From positions 1-64,000 of the forward strand of contig NZ_JABFDI010000002.1 in NCBI RefSeq assembly GCF_013403915.1: a stretch of 64,000 nucleotides of DNA, read 5' to 3'. Both the position numbers and the translations under genes were made by a program. How positions within the stretch are numbered: position 1 is the first letter of the stretch; each line of letters opens with the position of its first letter. This document shows positions 1 to 8,249 of the stretch, one piece after another. The notes under the pieces were generated by a model. The model was not told the origin of the DNA. It searched no databases and worked only from the letters and a program-made list of their open reading frames with translations. Origin of the DNA: Winogradskyella pacifica (lineage in GTDB: Bacteria > Bacteroidota > Bacteroidia > Flavobacteriales > Flavobacteriaceae).

Positions 1-392
1 AGATCAAAATGGTTGATTAGAAATTCTGGAAGAATAAGTTTAAGTAGTTCTAGATAATGGTCCACAGTCTTTTTTTTACAAAAATCCGAAAAGTATAGAT
101 AATTCACACACAACTTTTGAGATTGATCCCTAAAATACTTTATGGTTTAGCTTCATTTCTTAACATAGTAATTTTTTAAAAACATGATGAATTATAAAAC
201 TAAAATTAGGTGACTATTTATATAATTACCTTAAAAGTGTATTCTATTATCTTTAACGTTGTTTTGTCATTGGTGTGTTGTTAAGATAGCATATATATGT
301 GATAAAGGGGTAATGCTGTGACTATATTTTTCTTCCGAATTTTGTACCAGAGAAATTAAATAACTCTCTTCTATTAATTTAAAAAAAGAACT
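1..392. other. AT-rich stretch without a recognised gene
   Basis: No convincing reading frame is visible on either strand; the longest ATG frames are only a few codons. Near 323-330 there is a TATATTTT octamer that differs by one base from the Bacteroidota -7 consensus TAnnTTTG and could serve the small ORF starting at 393, but no TTG -33 element sits at the right distance. Otherwise I see nothing in it. Confidence 0.4.
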
Positions 393-623
393 ATGAAAAA
401 TATAGCCATAAGCCCTACGATCTGGCAGCCGATTTCTTATTTAGCTTATATCACAGATAAAAAAGAAAACCCGAATCGAAAAAAAATCAAGGATGCGATT
501 ATTAAAACAGCAGGTAAGGACTCTCGTAATGGAAAATTAAAGTCTGGTGTTATGAGTTCTTTGAATTCACTCAAAACCATTTTTATTGAATCAACAGTGT
601 TTACAAATACATTTCACGTATAA
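393..623 (+). CDS. Small hypothetical protein (76 aa)
   Basis: Short basic ORF that I do not recognise. It begins MKNIAISPTIWQ, has a Lys/Asn-rich stretch in the middle (residues 22-50) and shows no signal peptide, membrane segment or known motif. In favour of a real gene: the ATG follows an A-rich leader typical of this genome, and a strong hairpin terminator lies 41 bases after the stop. Against: its C-terminal half is unremarkable in composition and it stands alone, with no neighbour on its strand. It could be a gene remnant or a chance frame. Confidence 0.35.
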   Translation: MKNIAISPTIWQPISYLAYITDKKENPNRKKIKDAIIKTAGKDSRNGKLKSGVMSSLNSLKTIFIESTVFTNTFHV

Positions 624-655
624 TTTTAAAGCCTGATTCTAGTTATAATTCACAA

Positions 656-687
656 ATAAAAAGGGTGCTCAATTGAGCACCTTTTTA
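656..687. terminator. Bidirectional hairpin terminator between convergent genes
   Basis: A perfect 18-bp palindrome, GGTGCTCAATTGAGCACC (664-681), is flanked by A-rich sequence on the left and a T run on the right, so it can terminate transcription from both sides. It lies between the + gene ending at 623 and the - gene ending at 723. The identical 18-mer occurs again at 11480-11497, also between two convergent genes. Confidence 0.85.
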
Positions 688-722
688 TTTGTCATTACAT
701 AAAGTATTGATAATTATAGTTT

Positions 723-3700
723 TTAAAAATCAAAGCCCATTCCAAAGGAAATTCTAACACCGTCAGACGAATTAAAGACTCCTAAATTTGCGGATAGTAA
801 ATCTATAGCATTAACAAAAACTCCTCCACCATAAGCATTATGCCATTTTTCAGAGGTATCATCATTAATCCAAACACGACCATAATCAAAGCCTCCATAC
901 ATACCTAGCTTTATAGGTATTAATTTTGTTTTCATACGGTTGAAACTATATCTCAAATCTGTGTTTTGATAAAAGGCATTCTTTCCTGTAAAACGTTGAT
1001 TTCTGTAGCCTCTCAGTCCATCTAGTCCACCTATTGAAGCGGCTTGGTAGAATTCAAAACCATCACCAAAATTTAAATGACTTTTTAATTTAGTTGCGAA
1101 AACCAATCGTCCTGATGGATTTAATTTTCTAGCAAAGCCTATGTCTGTTATAAGATATCCAAAATTACGATTGCTGACTTCTAAATTATCTTTATAACCT
1201 GTTTCAATAGAGAAATTCATGCCGTTAGTTGGGTAGGCTTCATTATCGTAGTTAGAGTAGGTGTACTTTGCATTTACACCACCAAAATGTTCTTCGTCAA
1301 ACACATTACTTGGCAATAAATTATTATCTGATACAAAACGATTATCACTGTTTTGAATTTCATTAACCTCATAACTAATACCAAAATGAATAAGACTTCC
1401 ACGTTTAGAATTCCAGATCAGTTGCGGACTTAATCTGAAAACTCTAGTTTTTACGCGGTTATAGTCTAAGCCAAAGTCGTCATCATTATTTTCAGTTTCA
1501 TTACCATAACCAAAGAAATTGACGCTATAGTTAGGACTTTGAAAATGTGCTTGAAATCCAAAATTTAAACTTCCAATAACATTTGCAAACTCACCCTTAT
1601 AATTTAATTCATAACCATCAGTTGCAAAATAATAGGCAGCTTTTAATTGGTGTTGTGATGTAAATGGGTTGCGTTCAAAACCATAAACGGTGTAAGTATT
1701 AGTTAAACCTAATTTTAATCCGTCGTCTGGGTTGGCACCTAAGGTAGGAATGATTTGATTGACATTGTTTTTGATTTTTCGATAATCATACACGTTTGTA
1801 TTATAATCGTCTGTTAATTTAATTCTAGCTTTTTTAGCTTGTGATACATCATTTTTCTTTGATTTGTAATCGTAAATCACAATGTTTTTACCAGATTCTA
1901 CTTTGTAATCATCATTGTTTTGTCCACCAATAAAACGCACTTTAATTTTAGAAATTTTTCCCTCAACCTCAAAGCTATCATCATCGTCTAAACCGTATAT
2001 CCAAATTTCTTTAGTTGATTTTGGTTCATAAATTTTATGATGAAAACGATCTTTAATGGTGTCATCTTTTTTGCGATATAGAGAGACTTCTACCTGTCCG
2101 CTTTCTAAAGCTTTAACATGGATATAGTCGTCTTTATTGGTGCCTGTTACGACAGCATATCTACTAATTAGTTTTACGTATCTATCTGAAATCTTTTGAA
2201 GATTAGCCCGTCTTTCTTTTAAAATGTTTTTAATTTCAATAATAGATTGAGGATCTACTTCTTTAGGAATATTGTTAAAAGCATCATCTATAACAGCATC
2301 TGTAATTTGAGATTGAATGAATTGTACTTGTTCATCCCAATCTAACTTATAAGATTCAGGAATAAAGGCGACATCTAATGAGAAACCTGAGACATTAAAT
2401 CCTTTGACATCTTTTAAATCGTCTTCATATTTTCTGAATTTTCGCGCTGCCGGAATAAGTTTTACTCCAGAACCAAACAAAAAGCCATCAGACATTTTAG
2501 AAAATGCAAAATCTCTATCTCTTGGTAAGGGTTTATAAATTGTTTTGCCGTCGTTTTCAAATACCAACCAACGCCATTGGTCTTGATGCCTGTCTGCATC
2601 TCCAATAAGCATGTCAAACAAGCGTGCTTTTATAAATTCTTTTTCGTCTATAACCTTAGATTCGTCACTTAGTACATCTTGCAACATATCTACTGTGCTC
2701 ACAATCTCTCCTGTGAAATTGCCAGATGCTAATTCGTTATGACCATCAGAAGGGTGTTCTTCAAACAGGTATAGTTCGTTTCCAAAACCGTCGTTATAAG
2801 CCCCTAAGGCACTTTGTTTTGGAATATAATATAATTTAGGATTTAAATGAGCTAGGTTTATAGCATTCGATAACGCACCTACTGCAAAAGGGGCGTATGG
2901 GTAGGCACCAGCAAAAATATCTTCTAATAAATCTTCGGATGCTGTTTCTGTAAACTGTCCTTCAACGTATTGATCCTTAAAAATAGCAGATTGCATAAAC
3001 TGGTCTGCTTGCTTTTTCATAGCGCGCATTACATAGCGTTTTCCGTTTGAAGCTTTTAAATGAAGCGTTTTAGATTGTGTACCACCTCCTTTTCTGAAAG
3101 GTTTTAACCCCCCCATCAAGGTATCTAAATTAGCGACCTTCGCCTTAACATTTGTACTGTATTCATCTCTATAGCGATCTCCCCATAAGAATTTATAGAA
3201 ACCTGATTTATCGGTGTCTTCTTTTGAATAAATTGAAGCACTTATAGAATCTGACGTTATTTTGGCATACTCAGTTTCAGAAATCTGTTCTGGCTGTTTT
3301 ATTTGTTTATAAAACTCAACTTCTTCTGAAGTTGAATTAAAAAATTGAACATCCACAGCTTTATCATTTCCTATATTTAATACCGCATAACCAGGAATAG
3401 CATGTCCGTAATTATCAGAATTACGGATTCTTAAAGGTGTTGTTTTAGAACCCGAACCACTAACGATTTGAGATACATTATCGGACTCCAAATATTGCAA
3501 ATTATGCTCATGTCCTGACAGGAAAATTACATTTTCGTTTTGTTGCGCTGTTGCAATTAGATTTTTTCTTAATTCGTTATAAAAAGGATTAGAAAAGTCA
3601 GCATTTACAATACCAGTAGATGTTCTTAAAATATTTTTTAAGGTACCAAGAACAGGTATAGGTTTCATGTTTTCTTTTACACCATAACGGCCATTATGTG

Positions 3701-4388
3701 GTCCGTTGCTATACATAGGATGGTGAATGGCAACTAAGGTAACCTTACCTCTAGCTTTTTTTATTTCACCTCTAAATTCGTCTAAAAAATCAGCTCTAGT
3801 TTTTATTTCGCAATCATCATTAATTGTTGGGTGATTATTCCAGTTGGTAACGTACCAGTGTGAATCTACAATTAACATAACAATATCATCGCTAATGTTA
3901 ATTTTTTCAATCGGACAGCCGTTTTCTGGTTGAAACGTATTTTTTCCCAAGGCGTCTTCAACCATTTTTTCTTGTTCCTTTAGTCCTTTTAAACCGCTGT
4001 ACCAATCATGGTTTCCTGGGATGAAATAAACACTTCCAGGAAATGTTTTGGCAACGTCTAATTGCAACTTTAGAGCATGTTCTGCCGCTTCAATGGCTTT
4101 ATCATTTTTTAAAGGTATACCGCGTGGATAGATATTATCTCCTAGAAACAAAAGGAAATCGTCTTTGTCTGCTTTTTCAAATTGAGTTTGTAGATTTAAT
4201 AATGTTTTAGGTGCTGAGCCATCGTCTTCAGGCTTTCCTACGTCTCCAATTAAAAAAACATTGGTGGTGTTTTTATCAATATGCTTAATTTCTTTAGCAC
4301 TAGCATTAACATTATGCGCATTATAAGTAGCACAACTACTAATAATTAATCCCATACTAATTAAACCCAATAGTAGTTTTGCTTTCAT
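723..4388 (-). CDS. Lipoprotein metallophosphoesterase fused to outer-membrane barrel
   Basis: 1221-aa envelope protein. Residues 1-19 form an SPII lipoprotein signal (cleavage before Cys19, ISSC). Residues 43-350 carry the calcineurin-like phosphoesterase motifs in order: GDVG (48-51), GDN (83-85), GNHDW (125-129), HH (221-222) and GHEH (292-295), so a two-metal phosphoesterase site looks complete. Residues about 440-660 hold a second conserved region with GDADRHQDQW (596-605) and PRDRDFAF (622-629), which resembles a kinase-like fold. From about 860 to the end lie beta-strand repeats ending in an aromatic residue, with a GGLDGLRGYRNQRF element (1121-1134) typical of Omp85/BamA-type barrels. 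It is the last gene of a leftward operon, 14 bases after the GAF-like gene. The substrate is unknown; similar long proteins occur widely in Bacteroidota. Confidence 0.85.
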   Translation of the reverse strand: MKAKLLLGLISMGLIISSCATYNAHNVNASAKEIKHIDKNTTNVFLIGDVGKPEDDGSAPKTLLNLQTQFEKADKDDFLLFLGDNIYPRGIPLKNDKAIEAAEHALKLQLDVAKTFPGSVYFIPGNHDWYSGLKGLKEQEKMVEDALGKNTFQPENGCPIEKINISDDIVMLIVDSHWYVTNWNNHPTINDDCEIKTRADFLDEFRGEIKKARGKVTLVAIHHPMYSNGPHNGRYGVKENMKPIPVLGTLKNILRTSTGIVNADFSNPFYNELRKNLIATAQQNENVIFLSGHEHNLQYLESDNVSQIVSGSGSKTTPLRIRNSDNYGHAIPGYAVLNIGNDKAVDVQFFNSTSEEVEFYKQIKQPEQISETEYAKITSDSISASIYSKEDTDKSGFYKFLWGDRYRDEYSTNVKAKVANLDTLMGGLKPFRKGGGTQSKTLHLKASNGKRYVMRAMKKQADQFMQSAIFKDQYVEGQFTETASEDLLEDIFAGAYPYAPFAVGALSNAINLAHLNPKLYYIPKQSALGAYNDGFGNELYLFEEHPSDGHNELASGNFTGEIVSTVDMLQDVLSDESKVIDEKEFIKARLFDMLIGDADRHQDQWRWLVFENDGKTIYKPLPRDRDFAFSKMSDGFLFGSGVKLIPAARKFRKYEDDLKDVKGFNVSGFSLDVAFIPESYKLDWDEQVQFIQSQITDAVIDDAFNNIPKEVDPQSIIEIKNILKERRANLQKISDRYVKLISRYAVVTGTNKDDYIHVKALESGQVEVSLYRKKDDTIKDRFHHKIYEPKSTKEIWIYGLDDDDSFEVEGKISKIKVRFIGGQNNDDYKVESGKNIVIYDYKSKKNDVSQAKKARIKLTDDYNTNVYDYRKIKNNVNQIIPTLGANPDDGLKLGLTNTYTVYGFERNPFTSQHQLKAAYYFATDGYELNYKGEFANVIGSLNFGFQAHFQSPNYSVNFFGYGNETENNDDDFGLDYNRVKTRVFRLSPQLIWNSKRGSLIHFGISYEVNEIQNSDNRFVSDNNLLPSNVFDEEHFGGVNAKYTYSNYDNEAYPTNGMNFSIETGYKDNLEVSNRNFGYLITDIGFARKLNPSGRLVFATKLKSHLNFGDGFEFYQAASIGGLDGLRGYRNQRFTGKNAFYQNTDLRYSFNRMKTKLIPIKLGMYGGFDYGRVWINDDTSEKWHNAYGGGVFVNAIDLLSANLGVFNSSDGVRISFGMGFDF

Positions 4389-4402
4389 TCTGTTATCTTT
4401 TC

Positions 4403-6739
4403 TTATGCGGTTTGTAAATCTTCTATTGTAAAAATATCCGATACTTTTTTAAGTTTTCTGTTTATACTTACTCTAAGCGCTTTCATTCCACTCGCACCTT
4501 GAAGTTCTTCTAACTCTACTATTTCGAAATCATTTTCAATATAATTTTTGGCTTGTAAAAACTCGAAATAAGCCAAGTATTCTTTTTCTATGGCATTGCT
4601 AGAATACACTACAGAAAGTTTATGCGGTTGTGTTAAACGTTCGTTTGTATTTTTAATATGAGCTTTATCAATACGTTTTTTAATCATTTCATAACGCACA
4701 TTATAGGCCCCATCAACATCAAATTGTTTTTCATCTATGCGATAGCGAATTGTAATCGGAATGTCATAAGCAAGGATTAAGGATGCCACTTCTAATTGCA
4801 AAGGGAATTCTTTTTGCTTTTCGTAATACATTGCTTCCATTTCGCAAGTCACCTGAAGTTGCCACAAACGTAAGTTGTACAATACTGTTGGATGATAGTT
4901 TAAATGCTTAGAAATAGATTGCCCTATATATAAATTATGCTCAATGCCATCTGTTTTAAATTTCTCAAAATAATGCGGAAATATTTCTTGAGCCCTAAGT
5001 TGTTGTTGGTCTAAAAATGAAGACAAGGCCTTATTTCCTTTCTCAATAGTAGTATCATAAGCTTTTCGGGCATCATATAAACTACTTGTTGCTTTATCAA
5101 TCGTTTTAAGAAAATCTTCGACATCTTCGACACCTTTAGAATTATGCTGAAAATGTTCGAATAATGGAAAGAGTTGTTTTTCGAAAAAAATATTAATTTC
5201 TTGTTCTGAATTGGTGTGAAAATTATCTTCTAATTCAACCAAATAGTTGTCAATTTGAAAAATTAATTGTTCGTAAAAGGGGAGGTTTATTTTAATCCTA
5301 TTTTTAAGAATGTCTTTACTTTTTTCTAATTGCCTTGTGAGGTCAATTCTAATGGCTTCGTTTCTGGCATTAGATGAGCCAACCACATCAATTTGCCCAA
5401 AAAGAGGAACGACATCTTTAAATACGATCTCTTTAAATACCGGGTTTTCTCCAAAATTTCGTTCTTGTATGTATTTGCTAGCTTCTTCTTCAAAGCGCCA
5501 TTGCACAGAAGGATGAATAGCTGTACATTCTTGTTGTATAATGGCACTAATTTCATTTTGATGTTCAGAAAATGTACGTTTAGAATAACTAATAATAAAC
5601 GGCAAAATGGTATCTAACTTTACCATATTAATGGCATTAAGCTGATTGGGTTTAAACGCTGCTAATTCTATAATAAAACCTAATTCACCATTAACAGGAA
5701 CAGGAATAAGCGCAACACTTTTTAAACCTTTTTTTAACAAAGCATTACTTAGTCTGTTACCACCACTTTTTTTGTGATACGTTTCTACATTTGAAATAAT
5801 AATAGGTTTGCGATCTTTAAATAGTTGACAGTTAATGTGCTCGCAAGCGTATTCGTTGATGCTTACATCTTCATCAGCTACTAGCGTTAGCATATTAAAA
5901 TTTCTATCAAAAGGAGAGATGATTTTGTCGTGTTCTACGCTGTAGCTCCCAAGTTGTAAATCGGGATTGTTAAAAATGCGCCTAATGTCTTCAATTAAAT
6001 ATTGAAAACTTTCACTATTAGGCTCTATTAAATGGGTTTTAAAATCATCTATGCGTTCGTCTAATGAGGTGTCTATAAGGTTTACTATTCCAAAGCCTTC
6101 AATGGTCCAAGAATCTTTTGGAAAGTACTTTTCCCAGATTTCAATATTATTTGCGTTACTTAACAATTCATCTAAAATATCATCTGTAATTTCAATGGCA
6201 TTTTCGTTGGGATATATGTCTAAGAAATCGGCATTAAAAGCCACGCGATAACGCTTTCTGTTTCCCTTTTTGTCTATAATAGATAGGGTTTTGGGTCTTT
6301 CGAAATCGACATTGAATTTGTAATGAATATTTAATATAATAGCATAGGTGAGTAGATCAAAAGAGTCTTCATAATCCTTATACAATTCATTAAAAATAGT
6401 ATCGCTTACTTCTGCATTGCTAATAATGTTCTCTAATCTAGAACTGCAATAAAATACCTCACTTGTATACGGAGTTACTGCAGCCTTAATTTCGTTTTCA
6501 GATAAAGCTGAAGGGAATATATAAGACATTAGCTGATCTACGATGGGTTTATTCTTTAAGAAATCTTCCGTTGTAGTTGATCCGGATGATAAAACAGGAT
6601 ACTTTTCAAATAATTCTAAAGCTTGCTTCGCTTGTGTTTGCACCGAAACATTACTTGATTCTAATAATCCTTCAAATTTATCCTTCAATAAACGTAAAGA
6701 TATATTTACCTTGAAGGGTCCTGTAGTTTTATTCTTCAT
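4403..6739 (-). CDS. GAF-domain-like cytoplasmic protein (778 aa)
   Basis: No signal peptide and no membrane segment, so probably cytoplasmic. Residues about 285-390 look like a GAF sensory fold (the GLKSVALIPVPVNGELGF segment at 338-355 is its best part); the rest is long and helix-rich, with charged stretches at 470-600 suggesting coiled coils. No output domain such as a kinase, cyclase or DNA-binding domain is visible. It sits 16 bases after the HD/PycTM gene and 14 before the phosphoesterase-barrel gene, so the three are probably co-transcribed. A ligand-sensing or scaffold role is inference only. Confidence 0.7.
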   Translation of the reverse strand: MKNKTTGPFKVNISLRLLKDKFEGLLESSNVSVQTQAKQALELFEKYPVLSSGSTTTEDFLKNKPIVDQLMSYIFPSALSENEIKAAVTPYTSEVFYCSSRLENIISNAEVSDTIFNELYKDYEDSFDLLTYAIILNIHYKFNVDFERPKTLSIIDKKGNRKRYRVAFNADFLDIYPNENAIEITDDILDELLSNANNIEIWEKYFPKDSWTIEGFGIVNLIDTSLDERIDDFKTHLIEPNSESFQYLIEDIRRIFNNPDLQLGSYSVEHDKIISPFDRNFNMLTLVADEDVSINEYACEHINCQLFKDRKPIIISNVETYHKKSGGNRLSNALLKKGLKSVALIPVPVNGELGFIIELAAFKPNQLNAINMVKLDTILPFIISYSKRTFSEHQNEISAIIQQECTAIHPSVQWRFEEEASKYIQERNFGENPVFKEIVFKDVVPLFGQIDVVGSSNARNEAIRIDLTRQLEKSKDILKNRIKINLPFYEQLIFQIDNYLVELEDNFHTNSEQEINIFFEKQLFPLFEHFQHNSKGVEDVEDFLKTIDKATSSLYDARKAYDTTIEKGNKALSSFLDQQQLRAQEIFPHYFEKFKTDGIEHNLYIGQSISKHLNYHPTVLYNLRLWQLQVTCEMEAMYYEKQKEFPLQLEVASLILAYDIPITIRYRIDEKQFDVDGAYNVRYEMIKKRIDKAHIKNTNERLTQPHKLSVVYSSNAIEKEYLAYFEFLQAKNYIENDFEIVELEELQGASGMKALRVSINRKLKKVSDIFTIEDLQTA

Positions 6740-6755
6740 ATAGTTTAAATTAAAA

Positions 6756-7925
6756 TTATAAAGGCATGTTTATATAATAACTGTATATAAACGATGCTGC
6801 CGATATAATGATTCCGAACATAAAAACGGTATAAGTGATGCGTAGTAATTTGTATTTTCTATTAAGGACTAAACCTAAATAATACAAATCTTTTGTAAGT
6901 GAATTGTATAAGGTATCTTCATTATCCATTAAGTAGTCGATTCCCCATTCAAAATCTTGCAAATTCATTTTATGAAAATTTCCAAAAAATAGAATGTTTG
7001 TTTTATTCTCCTTAATCATTTCTTTTGTGATGGCGACATTAGATATTTTAGGACGCGTAGATAGTACCGATAATATTATAGAGGCGACACTAGAAAGTGT
7101 TAAGATTAAAGTCGGATACACTAAAAATAAATTAGAAGGATTATCTAGTTTTGGAATTAAATTAGATAAAGCAACCGAAATAATAATAGCGTTTACAGAA
7201 AGCAGGATGTTGGCTTTGGTATCTGCAATGGCACTTAATTCTATATGATTTTTTAATTGTACACGATACATGGTTTCGACACCTCTACCAAATCTTGTGC
7301 TTTTCTTTTTTTTCTTCTTTTTTTTCTGAGATATTTTATAGATCCTTTTTTGAACTTCTAATAGATTAAGTTCCTTTTTAGGCTGCCAAATTTGCTTAGC
7401 GGAATCGGAATAAAACGAATGGCCTTTAAGAAAGTCGAGGTTCTGTTTCATCCATTCTATCTCAGAAAGATGATTGCCATTTTTGGCATTCTTTTCTTTA
7501 AATAAATTCTCTGAAATATCTAAATAGTCATCAGAAGCAATATGGCCACAATCGGCATCCCTAATTATAGATTCTAGTTTATTATTAGGTTTAAGCTCAA
7601 TTTTTGTTGCTAGAATTAATTGCTCAACTAAATTCCGTGTGTCTTCAGGTACATTTTGTTCCTTTAGAAAAGAATGCGCAATCTTAACGCTTTCTTCTTC
7701 ATGACCAAGATCTGTATAAATGAAACCCGTATCATGAAACCAGCCAGCCAACAACAAGGCCAAAGTATCCTGTTCGGTGCATTGTTCTCTGTTGGCTAAT
7801 TCTGTAATACTAGCAACAACGTTTCTAGTATGAATAGCATTATGATAATAGTTTGTTGAAGCTAGCTGCTTATTTAGCAGTTCTGCAACGTATATTTCTA
7901 CATCGAGTAAGAGCTTTTCTTTCAT
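6756..7925 (-). CDS. HD phosphohydrolase fused to Pycsar-type membrane effector domain
   Basis: 389 aa with two modules. Residues 1-190 are an HD-superfamily metal phosphohydrolase: His32 in NAIHT, His64-Asp65 in WFHDTG and Asp123-Asp125 in IRDADCGH are the expected ligands. Residues 219-389 match the DUF5706/PycTM family: a helix with ELSAIADTKANILLSVNA, two membrane segments (about 239-260 and 268-290), a soluble loop and a last membrane segment (about 362-385). In Pycsar defence systems this family is the membrane-damaging effector activated by cyclic pyrimidine nucleotides. A run of eight lysines (201-208) joins the modules. No pyrimidine cyclase gene is in the window, so a defence role is unproven; HD-PycTM fusions are widespread in Flavobacteria and may be housekeeping. 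A -7-like TAAATTTG (minus strand, 7930-7937) lies immediately upstream, giving an almost leaderless transcript. Confidence 0.85.
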   Translation of the reverse strand: MKEKLLLDVEIYVAELLNKQLASTNYYHNAIHTRNVVASITELANREQCTEQDTLALLLAGWFHDTGFIYTDLGHEEESVKIAHSFLKEQNVPEDTRNLVEQLILATKIELKPNNKLESIIRDADCGHIASDDYLDISENLFKEKNAKNGNHLSEIEWMKQNLDFLKGHSFYSDSAKQIWQPKKELNLLEVQKRIYKISQKKKKKKKKSTRFGRGVETMYRVQLKNHIELSAIADTKANILLSVNAIIISVALSNLIPKLDNPSNLFLVYPTLILTLSSVASIILSVLSTRPKISNVAITKEMIKENKTNILFFGNFHKMNLQDFEWGIDYLMDNEDTLYNSLTKDLYYLGLVLNRKYKLLRITYTVFMFGIIISAASFIYSYYINMPL

Positions 7926-8051
7926 ATTACAAATTTACATTGTTTTAATAGTCGAATAAAGTGATATTTACTATCATTTTTTTATAAATGAAGGATATTA
8001 AGGCCTGTGTTATACCTAAGATATATTCATTTTAAAACGTTTTTAGTCTAG

Positions 8052-8249
8052 AAATTACAAATAAAATTAGTGTCTAGATATGATAATTATTTTGTGCTTC
8101 CTGATATTTTTCGACTTGTATTTAAAAAGTCAAAGCAAGATATAATTGAATATTATAACATATATAAACAAGAACGTTTTCTGAATTTAGTAGACAATTT
8201 AAAACAATTACATCAATCTGTAATGCATAGTTCCATAAAATGGATATAA
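8052..8249 (+). other. Open 65-codon frame without ATG, possible gene remnant
   Basis: Between two leftward genes, the + strand stays open for 65 codons after a stop and reads like protein, for example DNYFVLPDIFRLVFKKSKQD followed by IIEYYNIYKQERF. There is no ATG before codon 58, and it overlaps the 3' end of the M20 peptidase gene by 37 bases. It may be the decayed tail of a lost gene or a chance frame in AT-rich DNA. I cannot name a family. Confidence 0.15.

Noticed and set aside
7302..7325. Sequencing-error frameshift at the lysine run
   Set aside because: Both domains before and after the run are in the same frame, so no frameshift is needed to explain the protein.
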